Assembly (NCBI RefSeq): GCF_000496755.2
Contig: NZ_AYKS02000118.1
Span: 1 to 64,000 of the forward strand
From: Serratia sp. DD3
Lineage (GTDB): Bacteria; Pseudomonadota; Gammaproteobacteria; Enterobacterales; Enterobacteriaceae
Length of the DNA: 64,000 bases
Direction: 5' to 3'
The translations under genes were made by a program, and so were the position numbers. How positions within the stretch are numbered: position 1 is the first letter of the stretch; every line of letters begins with the position of its first letter. Positions 16,698 through 26,600 of the stretch are shown piece after piece. Under the pieces are notes generated by a model. The model was not told the DNA's origin and ran no database searches. It saw only the letters and a list, made by a program, of their open reading frames with translations.

Positions 16698-17046
16698 GAG
16701 TGCATGTGTACCATTGCTAACTGGTAGCGATGCCAGTTCACTCTCATCGGCAAGGGTCAGCAGTTGGGTAAACACCTGTATCAGGTAGTCAAAGGGAACA
16801 AGCCCATTGGCTTTTGCCGTTTCAACAAGACTATACGACCGCGAACCGCTGCGCGTGTTTGACAGCATCCAATTTTTTCTGCCAATGACAAATGGCTTGA
16901 TGGCACGCTCCAGCCGTTTATCTTGTGGTGTGCTGTCGAGTGCCAATCGTTTTTTGGCATTGAAAAAAGCACTGCGTGTGATGTTGTGTCGTTTGCAGAA
17001 CTTAGATTGATTGAGCCCGGAGCGTTGCTGTGCGTTGAATAATTCA
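16638..17046 (-). pseudogene. IS66 remnant: tnpA start fused to tnpC end
   Basis: The frame runs from LFNAQQRSGLNQSKFCKRHN (a TnpA-type helix-turn-helix start) through NAKKRLALDSTPQDKRLERA directly into IKPFVIGRKNWMLSNTRSGS and the SLVETAKANGLVPFDYL tail of a TnpC. The whole middle (end of tnpA, all of tnpB and most of tnpC) is deleted while the frame is kept. The 3' end overlaps the last codons of the NicO gene on the other strand. It lacks the catalytic Asp residues, so it cannot transpose itself. Confidence 0.7.
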
Positions 17047-17292
17047 CACTACACCTCGGGAGTTCAAGGGTTCTTCTTTGCCATATTGCCTCTCATCTTC
17101 TGTGAATTTGAAAGACAAGAGCATGATATCTCATCGCATTAAACGGAAGGTGTGGTACTAGCCACGCTTACAGATGAACGATATTTTCGCCAAACATTAA
17201 CCGCATATCCAAACCCACTGACATCCCCAACCGTACTCTCGGCAGTTCAGAAACTCCTGATGTATTAATTATTACAGTTGTAGATACATTGT

Positions 17293-17314
17293 GTATCCTA
17301 TACAGTGTATATAC
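17293..17314. promoter_or_regulatory. Palindromic operator candidate of the mazEF-type pair
   Basis: GTATCCTATAC and GTATATAC are two short palindromes side by side, 17-38 bp before the antitoxin start. MazE-type antitoxins autoregulate through such sites. The GTATCCTATAC/GTGTATATAC stretch also offers -10-like hexamers. Confidence 0.45.
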
Positions 17315-17330
17315 TTGCTTAAGAGAGGTA

Positions 17331-17585
17331 ATGAAAATGGCTACTGTAACGTTAAAGAAATGGGGTAACAGCCCATCAATCAGGATACCGGCCAGCATCA
17401 TGCAAGCGGCAGCATTGCATGTTGAAGACAAACTTGATTTGAAAATAAACGAGGAGGGGCAGATCGTTTTGATCCCGGTAAAAACGCAAGAATATTCCCT
17501 CGAGTCGCTGTTATCCGGCATCACACCAGAGAACCTTCACGAAAAGGTAACTTTCGGTGTACCCGTTGGAAAGGAATTACTCTAA
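17331..17585 (+). CDS. MazE/PemI-family antitoxin
   Basis: An antitoxin of 82-84 residues with the AbrB/MazE swapped-hairpin fold: VTLKKWGNSPSIRIPASIMQ at the N terminus binds DNA, and the acidic C-terminal half (YSLESLLSGITPENLHEKVT) should wrap the toxin. The start is ATG 17331, with AGAGAGG just upstream; ATG 17337 is an alternative that gives the canonical MATVTLKKWG. The stop is followed without a gap by the toxin start, so the two are co-translated. It is intact, in contrast to the decayed MazE-like gene at 40130. Confidence 0.85.
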   Translation: MKMATVTLKKWGNSPSIRIPASIMQAAALHVEDKLDLKINEEGQIVLIPVKTQEYSLESLLSGITPENLHEKVTFGVPVGKELL

Positions 17586-17918
17586 ATGGTTTCACGCTTT
17601 GTTCCCACTTGCGGGGATCTGATCTGGATTGATTTTGATCCAGTAGAAGGCCACGAACAGGGAGGTTACCGCCCAGCCGTTGTGCTTAGCCCTTTTTCCT
17701 ATAATAATCCCGTTGGCCTGCTGCTTTGTGTTCCCTGCACCACGAAGGTTAAAGGTTACCCCTTTGAGGTAGAATTATCGGGCAGCCGCGAAAGCGTAGC
17801 CCTTGCTGACCAAGTGACCTGTGTTGACTGGAGAGCGAGGAAGATAACTAAAAAAGGCACAGTGACGCCTGCTGAACTGGCAGAGATTAGAGCTAAAGCC
17901 AAGGCGCTAATCGGATGA
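17586..17918 (+). CDS. MazF/PemK-family endoribonuclease toxin
   Basis: A 110-residue MazF-fold toxin, an mRNA interferase that cleaves at short sequence motifs. The family landmarks are GDLIWIDFDPVEGHEQGGYR, RPAVVLSPFSYN, LLCVPCTTKVKGYPFEVEL and ALADQVTCVDWRARK. The Arg of YRPAVV and the Thr of PCTTK match the active-site region. Length is typical. It directly follows its antitoxin. The pair sits between IS66 debris and RhuM in an accessory stretch, so horizontal gain is likely. Confidence 0.87.
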   Translation: MVSRFVPTCGDLIWIDFDPVEGHEQGGYRPAVVLSPFSYNNPVGLLLCVPCTTKVKGYPFEVELSGSRESVALADQVTCVDWRARKITKKGTVTPAELAEIRAKAKALIG

Positions 17919-18333
17919 TGGATACGCGCCGGAAGATAACTGATGCTTGATATGGGGCCGTGTTTTGGAACCACCCTGAACCACATTTAATACTCTGACA
18001 GGAGAAAACAGTATCGAACCTATTCCCTTTTTGATGCCAAACCATCCGGGTGCCCTATTGGTGGCCCCTTGAATTATCGAAAAATAATATCTTTAAATAA
18101 CATAGGCCTTATTGGTTTATTCCGAGTCCGCATCGATATTCTGTATTTATGTTTCCCATCGCTCCCAAATATAGTGTAAAGCTCCCACCAACGTCCGCTT
18201 TGCACTACTGCTGCCATGCGCAACCGATGATAAAAATGTGTACTCTTATCCAGGCACGCAATGAGCTTCAACGTGGATCTCTGGCATACTACGCGGATAC
18301 AGCATTGTAAGTCGGATCAAAGCGGAGGGCGGC
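17919..18333. other. Intergenic region between toxin and RhuM gene
   Basis: No recognised gene; a 65-codon minus-strand frame (18074-18271) has no recognisable motif. The stretch 18048-18071 (GGGTGCCCTATTGGTGGCCC followed by CTTG) resembles in inverted orientation the sequence 19403-19425 just past the RhuM gene. Both look like GGGGGCA-type arm sites often seen near phage-type integrases. Confidence 0.35.
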
Positions 18334-19368
18334 ATGACAGATAAACACTTAACCCAATCCCCTGCAGGTGAATTTGTTATGTTCGCCAGCGATGACGGTG
18401 AAGTACGCGTTGAATGCCGCTTTGAACAAGAAACACTATGGCTACCTCAAGCGACTATTGCGAACCTTTACCAGGTCACTCCCCAAGCCATCACACAACA
18501 CATTAAAGCGATCTACGAAGGTGAACTTGAGCAAAACGCAACCTGTAAGTCTTACTTACAAGTTCAACAGGAAGGGAGCCGTCAGGTAAATCGTAATATG
18601 CTTCACTACAGCCTGCCCGTCATTCTTGCTGTTGGCTACCGCGTTCGTTCACCTAGAGGTACCCAATTCCGCCAGTGGGCAACCCAAACGCTCCAGGAAT
18701 ACCTGATCAAAGGTTTTGTGATGGACGATGAGCGGCTGAAAAATCCGCCCGTGGGTTCCTCTGCCGTGCCTGACTATTTTGACGAGATGTTGGAACGCAT
18801 CCGCGATATTCGTGCCAGCGAGCGGCGGGTTTATTTGCGGGTTCGGGAGATTTTTGCGTTAGCCGCCGACTACCAACCTTCACTCAAAGAAACAACGCTG
18901 TTTTTTCAAACCATCCAGAACAAACTGCATTTTGCCTGTACCGGTCATACTGCTGCCGAACTGATCCACCAACGTGCTGATGCCAGCCAGCCCCATATGG
19001 GCTTGAGTAGCTATAAAGGTGAAGAGGTGCGTAAAAGCGATGTGACGGTGGCGAAAAACTACCTCAATCAAGACGAAGTCAGCGAACTTAACCGCGTGGT
19101 CAACATGTGGCTGGATTTTGCCGAAGATCAGGCCAGGCGTCGCCAGCAGGTGTTCCTGCGTGACTGGCAGGAAAAGCTGGATCAGTTCCTGCAATTTAAT
19201 GACCGCGAGGTTCTACAAGGAACAGGCACGGTAAGTAAGAAAACGGCAGATGAAAAAGCGCAGGCTGAATACGTCCAGTTTGCTGAGCAGCAACGCCGCT
19301 TAAAAGAAGTTGAGGGGGAAAAGGATATCGCCGGTTTACTGCGGTGGAAAACCGATACCAAAAAATAG
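18334..19368 (+). CDS. RhuM family protein
   Basis: A 344-residue member of the virulence RhuM family, named after a Salmonella pathogenicity island 3 gene; its biochemical role is unknown. The N-terminal RhuM domain begins with ECRFEQETLWLPQATIANLY, followed by TPQAITQHIKAIYEGELE and HYSLPVILAVGYRVRSPRGT. Later segments (FFQTIQNKLHFACTGHTAAE, DEVSELNRVVNMWLDFAEDQ) are also standard, and the length is normal. The start has a GGAGGG box. Members are typical of genomic islands. A second fragment of the same family lies 1 kb downstream. Confidence 0.8.
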   Translation: MTDKHLTQSPAGEFVMFASDDGEVRVECRFEQETLWLPQATIANLYQVTPQAITQHIKAIYEGELEQNATCKSYLQVQQEGSRQVNRNMLHYSLPVILAVGYRVRSPRGTQFRQWATQTLQEYLIKGFVMDDERLKNPPVGSSAVPDYFDEMLERIRDIRASERRVYLRVREIFALAADYQPSLKETTLFFQTIQNKLHFACTGHTAAELIHQRADASQPHMGLSSYKGEEVRKSDVTVAKNYLNQDEVSELNRVVNMWLDFAEDQARRRQQVFLRDWQEKLDQFLQFNDREVLQGTGTVSKKTADEKAQAEYVQFAEQQRRLKEVEGEKDIAGLLRWKTDTKK

Positions 19369-19810
19369 CTTCAATGCCCCCAGTTTCCACAAGCAAAATT
19401 TTTTGGGGGCATTATAGGGGGCACCAACCAAAATCCAACACGATAAAATTAAGTAAATTCAATAGCACTAGCGATCAAATGCGACTCCTGTGATCTCCGC
19501 CAAATATTCACCGCCCCCGTTAAATCAAAAAATCTCAATAAAAAAATCATTACGATATTTCCACCGAAAGATCGGGATACCATCCCCCTAAATAGATGTT
19601 CCTAATACCGCTACACTTGATCTTTTTGGTAGCTGGGAGTGATCAGGAACGCCGGCACGCAGTAAACCTCTCCCTGGGGGCTTGTATCGCGCGTCCATGC
19701 GCGCCAAGGTCGACTAACTTGCCTCACTCCCACCTGTCGCACTATTACGCGTAGTTATTTAGATTTCACCCGCATCTCGGCTGTTCCTAAGCAACCGCAT
19801 CACCTGGTAA
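19369..19810. other. Intergenic region after RhuM
   Basis: No gene found. It starts with TTGGGGGCATTATAGGGGGC at 19403, an inverted relative of the stretch at 18048. Near 19685-19710 GCGCGTCCATGCGCGC can fold into a small hairpin. The rest (19440-19800) shows nothing recognisable. Confidence 0.35.
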
Positions 19811-20278
19811 TTACGGGTCGTTAACGGGAATGGGTTCGCAGAATAGAGTGCTTTCCTGGCTTCGACTCTTCTCGCCTGCTGGTGATAGTTCGCAGTTCAG
19901 TTTCACTCGGTCGTTTCTTGAATAGCCCGAGAAAACCCCGCCAAGGCGCTGACTGGTGTAAATGCTAATTTCTTGTCCCTGATGGTCAGTTGTTGTCAGC
20001 GACCAGTGACTCAGGCGGTCTTGTGGCCCTACGGGAATAAACACATGCCAATTACCCTTTGGTGCCATTGAAAAATGCCCGTTGCTGTCGGTTTGTGCCG
20101 TGGCGATTTGGCGGTCGAATTCAGTTAACGAAACCGCTACCCCGGCCAGTGGCTTTCCAGCGTTAGTCAACGTGCCCTCAATCTGCGGGGTGGGGTAATC
20201 ATGGTAAACGCAGCCGCTGAGCAACCATGGCAGAGCAAAGATGGCCAGGCTTGTGATGCGGAATGTGGTAACTGACAT
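19811..20278 (-). CDS. Lipoprotein with a carboxypeptidase-regulatory-like domain
   Basis: A protein of about 155 residues. The ATG at 20278 is preceded by AAGGA at good spacing. A hydrophobic signal ends in the lipobox LLSGC (Cys near residue 21), so the mature protein is a lipoprotein. The following 90 residues have the beta-sandwich pattern of carboxypeptidase-regulatory/transthyretin-like domains (IEGTLTNAGKPLAGVAVSLT, then TDSNGHFSMAPKGNWHVFIP). Four further Cys/charged positions lie near the C terminus (LNCEL, LFCEP). No specific function is known to me. Neighbours do not suggest one. Confidence 0.65.
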   Translation of the reverse strand: MSVTTFRITSLAIFALPWLLSGCVYHDYPTPQIEGTLTNAGKPLAGVAVSLTEFDRQIATAQTDSNGHFSMAPKGNWHVFIPVGPQDRLSHWSLTTTDHQGQEISIYTSQRLGGVFSGYSRNDRVKLNCELSPAGEKSRSQESTLFCEPIPVNDP

Positions 20279-20367
20279 GGCGCGAATCCTTTTGCGTTCT
20301 GATATTTTCCTGTTGCGTGGTAGCAGTATACGCGGGCGACACAATGCACGAAGCAGACTCATGCGGC

Positions 20368-20448
20368 GATGGAAAAGTGCCCGTTGAGTACCGTTTTGAA
20401 CAAGAAACGCTGTGGCTTCCCCAAGCGACTATGGCGAACCTTTACGAT
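20368..20448 (+). pseudogene. Fragment of a second RhuM gene
   Basis: About 27 codons read DGKVPVEYRFEQETLWLPQA followed by TMANLYD. They match residues of the complete RhuM at 18334 (RFEQETLWLPQATIANLY) at both protein and DNA level. The similarity stops abruptly on each side, so this is a small duplicated or recombined piece. Confidence 0.7.
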
Positions 20449-20676
20449 TTTCTGCAGGATACGCTTAATGAACAAGTCTATCTGACCAGCTCGTTATTCA
20501 TTAAAAACATAGCGTTAATTTAATATTCAGCATCTCTCCTCTTGGTTGAAATATAAAAAAAAGAGTCTACGCTTTAATAGAGATTTTCTTTTATTTGCGT
20601 TATGCCTCGTTTTAATGCCACATGGTGATTTTTTTAAAAACAATGGGTTGCCAGAATATCAGTAGAGGGATTAAAC

Positions 20677-23600
20677 ATGAATAAGTCCTACAGAGTCATA
20701 TGGAGTGCAGCATTACAGGTTTGGGTTGTTGTCAGTGAGCTTACCAAGAGTCAACAGAAAACAGCCAACCACAGTAGTTGCTCTCATCAAAGTAATAAAA
20801 AAAGGACTCAATCTAATAACTTATTCAGAAATAGCGCTATCGCGTTATCACTTTTTTCCTCTCTGGCCATCTATCAAAACGCCTATGCCATCACAGCGAT
20901 TCAATGCTCGGCAGATCCGAATTGCGTTGAGGTAGGTACCGTTTTGGCATTAACGAATGCAATCAATAATAGTGCGACAAATGCGCCAACGACAGTACTT
21001 ATCACCGCTCCCTTGGTCATTCCTTCATCTATTCCTGTTTTGTTAAATAATACTAATAATCGACATAACCTGGTTATTGATGGTGGGGGAAATAATTTTA
21101 CCTTTAATGCAGCTGAGGCATTCACTGGTGCGGCAACGGATTCTGGCAATCTGACTTTTCAAAATTTTGGTAATATTAGCTCCAATAATGGCGGTCCTAT
21201 ATTTTACTCGGTCACTAATACCACAACAGCCGTTACAGTGAGTCTTGATAATTTTGGAACTATACCAAATGGCAAAATAGTTTCTCTTGGTGATGATAGT
21301 GGGACATCTTTGCCTGCCAATAATAACAGTGTGTTGCGACTGGTTAATTTTAATGGAAGTATCACTTATGCTGCTTTTATCCAGTTGGCTTTAGCGACTA
21401 CGGTGGAATTCACCGGCACAAGTACTGTTGCTGGGTTGGGTAGTGGTGGATATCCAGCCATATTTTGGGGTATGGGTAATGCGGCTAATAGTTTGATGCA
21501 TTTTTATGGGACTTCCAACGTAACAGCCACAGGCCGTGTTTTTACTAATGGACCTGCTGACAAAGGAGGAACAGGAAAAACCTACAGTTACCAGATTGAT
21601 GATGGTGCCATTGTTAATATGGCATTTTCTGCGCAAAACCCATTAGGGGTGGCTAATAACGGTGTGCAGATAGGCTCTTATAATACTGGAGCAGGGACAT
21701 TTGGTACCGGTGCTACTCTTATTATGAATAATCTGGCGGGGGATGTGATCAGTAATGCATCCAGCACTGTCGGTTCCAAGATTGATAATGGCCCTACCTC
21801 TCCGGGTGATGTGATTTATAACCTAGGGGCGGGATCCAGTCTTATTGTCGCCTCAGGCGCTAGCAACAACGGTATTTATGTCAGCAAAACGGGTGCGGGT
21901 GGAACGGGTAATATCTATATCCGTTCTAATGGACTGATTTCTTCGGATGGTACTGGTGTTGGTGCCCCTAGCGCAGGTACTGGGATTAATGTCAGTGAAA
22001 CCGCAACAGGCTCAGCGGGCAATGTTGTGGTTATGAATGACAGTGCGGGCAATATTGTCAAAGCCACGGGCATCAACGTGACGGATAATGCTTCTGCGGG
22101 CACCGTGAATATCACCAATGCGGGCACGATCACCAGTAATATTTCGGGCATCACCCTCACGTCAACACTGGCCGCTGGTAAAACCATGAATGTGATTGGC
22201 ACGGGGGGTATTATTAATGCTATCGCGGGCAACGGTATTACGCTCAGTGATGCCAATACCATCCTCAATCTAACCGGCGGTACTATTGCGACCACCAATG
22301 CCGCTAACGGCATTAATTTCTCTTCCACTACAGGTGCTCGAACCCATTCTATTGACGGAACAACCTTTAATATCAATGGCACAGGACAAGCGATTGTTAA
22401 AGCGAGTGGTGCCGCGACAGTAAATCTCAGCAATACCACGATTAATAACAACGGTGCTGGCCCTGTGTTCACGTTCGCGGGGGGGGCGGGGGGTTATAAT
22501 TTTAACGCCGGAACCAACATCATCAATCTTACGGATCCTGCCAGTATTGGTTTTCGCACAACCGCAGCACTGGATTTAACCAATTTTTATCTCACCATTG
22601 ATTCAATCGCGGGTGGCAGTAAAGGTATCTCCACCACAGGCACGCTTGCTGGTTCGGAAAGCGTAATTGTCGGCCCTAATACCTCTCTTATTGGAATCAC
22701 TGCCATCAGTTACGATAATGGCGCTCTAGCGCAAACCTTAACCAATAATGGCCTTGTCAGTGGTAGCGTTGCAATGGGGGGAATCGGTAACACCATTACC
22801 AATAATGGAACATTAGCAGCCCTCACCAGTGGCGCGGGTAATGATGTGTTAACGCTTAACACGGGTTCAGTAAGCAATGATGTGATTGATTTAGGTAATG
22901 GTATTAATACCGTTAATATTTATCAAGGCGCTACCGTTGCGGATATTCAAACCGGGACAGACAATGATCTTTTCAATATTTATAATTCAAGCCTCGTGAG
23001 TCCAATAGAACTGGGGTTACTGAATGCAGGCACGGGAATTAACACGCTGAGTTTAATTAATTCTGTTATTGCATTGGCTCCCACCACGTCATTACAAAAT
23101 TTCTCTGCGATTAACTTGGATACTGCCTCTCAGCTAATCTTGAGTGATACTAATAATGTCACTTCCGGCACCATTAATTTGTCAGGCATTGGTACAAATC
23201 AACTGGTATTTGGCGCTGATTATAATGGTGATTTCAGCGCTGTGATTGGCGGGGTTGGTAATACTGAGTTATTAAATGGTGCTAACGTAACCTTAACCGG
23301 TGCTAATACTTTTGTGGGTACATGGAATGTTGAACTCGGTAGCACATTAAATGCGAGTGACTACAGTGTTCTTTCGCCGGGCAACCAGTTAGGTAGTGCT
23401 GCTATTGAGTTAAATGGTGTTTTGAATTTAACCAACGCTGGCACCTTCAATAATGCACTGACAGGTAACGGTATCCTTAATATTGATAATGCGGGTACAG
23501 GTTTTAGTGCGGGTGCTGGCGTAGGTAACGCCTTTGCTGGAACCGCCAATATTTCGAATACCATTTTGGATTTAACACCCATTAATAGTGCCGTATTACA

Positions 23601-26600
23601 GAATGCAACATTAAGTGATAACTCGGGCAGTGTGATTACCATGTCCGCCGGTAATTACAATATTGGTAATTTAAACTTTGGTGGCGGGGCGCTGCGTTTT
23701 ACCACCGGCGCTCTTATTACTACGAACACATTAAGTACCACGGGTAATTCTACCATTCAAGCTGACCCACAATTGTTAACCTCAGGCAACCTGTTAGACC
23801 TCGATACTGGGGTATTAATGGATCTGGTAAGTAGCCAAAATTCACTGACTCCAGCCCAGTTGGCTAATTTTACCCTGACGGACCTTAGCGGTGCGACTCT
23901 TGCTCCAGGCAGAGATGTCGCTTATTTCCAAGGGGGTAATAATGTTGCTTTAAATACCTTCAGTTTTTCTTTGGTCAGTAATCTGGGATTAAGTATTTAT
24001 GAACAATTATCTGTATCGCAAATTTTGGACGGGCAAACCCTCACATTAACGTCAGCAGGAGCCACTGACACAGGGCTAAGCGCGCAACTCACAGGTACAG
24101 GTAACTTAGCTATTGATGCCACTGGTGGCCCCATTACCTTGAATAATGGTGCGAATAATTATCAAGGTACTACTAGCGTAGATTCAGGCACATTGAATGT
24201 TGGCGCTGATGGTGCATTGGGCAATACGTCATCATTAATCACATTAGCAGGCACGATCGTTAACCTCGGCGGTTTCACGCAAACAGTAGGCTCTTTGACG
24301 AATGCAGGCATCCTTGATCTTGTTGGTGGTACGTTAACTCTTACTAACGGCGGTACTTCATCCAGCGTTAACGGATTAGTAGGCACAGGTAACTTAAATG
24401 TTCAAAATGGTCTTTTTACCGTTTCAGCGGCGAATAATGGCTACACGGCACAAACGAACATTAATACAGGCGCTGCTGTTACCTTAAGTGCCGCGGACGC
24501 TTTGGGCTCAGGGGGGATTAGTGTTGCTGGCACCTTGAATCTCAATGCCGCTGACGCTAACTTCGATAATGTGTTGTCAGGCGCGGGCGCTGTTAATGCC
24601 AACGCTGCCATTACGTTGGCCGCTGATAACACCGGATTTACTGGTTTCTATAATGTGACTTCACCCGGTAGCCTGACCGCCATTCAAGCTAACAATTTAG
24701 GTACGAGTACTGTTGATTTGCTCAATAGTGGCGCTCAACTGATCTTGAATGGCTTTAATGATTCATTAACGGCGGCACTTGTGGGCGTAACGGGCTCATC
24801 CGTGGAGGTTATCAATAGCGCCAATACGGTATTAAGCACCGATAACTCAGGTTTTGCAGGATTATTTAATATTGACGGCACCAGCACCCTGACTGCCAGC
24901 GACAGCATGCATTTAGGTGGAAGTTCAGTAGCCATTGCCAGTGGCGGGCAGCTGATTTTTGATGGTTACAATAGTGGCATTTTATCAACGCTGAATAACA
25001 CGTTAACTGGCGCAGGGAATTGGATATTAACCAATAGTAGTATCGATTTGTCGGATAATACGACCCGCGTTTCTGGCCTCACTGGCGACATCGTTCTTAA
25101 TAACGGGGCGGTGTTAACCATGAATCAGGTTACGACCTTGGATGCTGGAACAGCGCTCAATCTTGCTAATAGCAACAGCGTGCTCAATATTAACACCACG
25201 GGTGCCTTCACACTTGGCAATGAATTGCTCGGTACAGGTACGGTTAACGTCAATACCGCCAATGGCGCTTTTGATTTTGCTAATACCGTTGGTACGGGTT
25301 TTGCTGGCACAGTGACTTTACAAGATACTCAATTCTCTTTGGCTGATACCAACGCAGCTACTTTAGCTGGAGCTTCACTAACCCTTAACTCGGGCAGTGT
25401 AACTACAGTGGGCGTGCCTAGTGTATCCAGTAATCCCAGCATACAGAATCTGGAAATCAACAATGACGCTGTTCTGACCTTTACCGCTGGCGCGCCCTTA
25501 GCCGAAGCAGAAAGTGTGTTAAATGTAAGTACATTTACGGCTAATGGTGGCGCTATTAATCTCAATACCGGGCTCGGATGGGATAACGTCAATCCTGTAC
25601 CGACAGGCCTTTCCATTCTCGATCAAAACCGCGGTGTGGTGGGCTCTAAGCTAATCAATGCTACTAGTCCTTCGGTAGGTGCAGGTAACCTCACCTTACA
25701 GATCAATGGGGTTGCCATTGATTCGAGTACTGCGGTGACGGCGAACATTACTCAGGGAGCAGATACCGTTGCCATCGCAACCTATAACTACGCCTTGACG
25801 GACAGTGACACTTCCGGTGCCGCAGGGCTTTATCTGAATTACGGCTTAACCGAGTTGAATTTAGTATTCAATGGCGCCAATGCCTTGAAAGTTGCCACAG
25901 GCACTGACCCTACGTCTAATCGGGAACTCACAGCTTTGATTACCGGCACGGGTGACATCTTTTTTGATGCCACTAACGGCCCTTTAACGGTTTCCAATAA
26001 CGACAATGATTATTCGGGAGCGACAACCATCAGTGCTGGCAACCTGATCTCTGGCGCTGATAATGTGCTTGGTGGCACGTCAACCTTGACCGTGAATACC
26101 GGGGCTACCTGGAATCTTGATAGGCACAGTCAAAATCTTAAAGTATTGGCGAATTCGGGAACCATTGACCTCGCACAAGGTGTGCTGAACATAAGCAATG
26201 GCGGTACTTCCGATTCCGTGGGTGGATTAACGGGTGCCGGTACCCTGAATGTCACCGGAGGCACACTGACCTTATCTGCTGATAATAATACGTTATCCGC
26301 CGCGACCAATATTGCTTCTGGGGCCACAGTCACACTCAACAGTACGGGTAATCTTGGCGTCAGCAGCCTGGTGGATGTAGGGGGTACCTTAAATTTCAAC
26401 GGTGCGAATACCTTTGCCAATCAGTTTAGAGGTGCTGGCGTCATCAATACTAACGCCGCGGTGCAATTGTCTGGCGCGAGTACTTTTTCAGGTACTCATA
26501 ACGTTAATGCTGACGGTGCATTGACGGTAACGGCTGCCAATAATTTGGGTGATGCGGCGGCTACAGTGAACTTGCTGACGAACACTTCACAGCTAATTTT

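Noticed and set aside
18074..18271. 65-codon minus-strand frame between the MazF-type toxin gene and RhuM
   Set aside because: No recognisable motif, no clear ribosome site, and no conserved context.
21915..22472. Long minus-strand frames within the autotransporter gene (this one 185 codons; many others between 20901 and 29982)
   Set aside because: They are antisense shadows of a low-complexity, stop-poor Asn/Thr/Gly coding sequence, with Pro/Leu/Val-only products and no ribosome sites.
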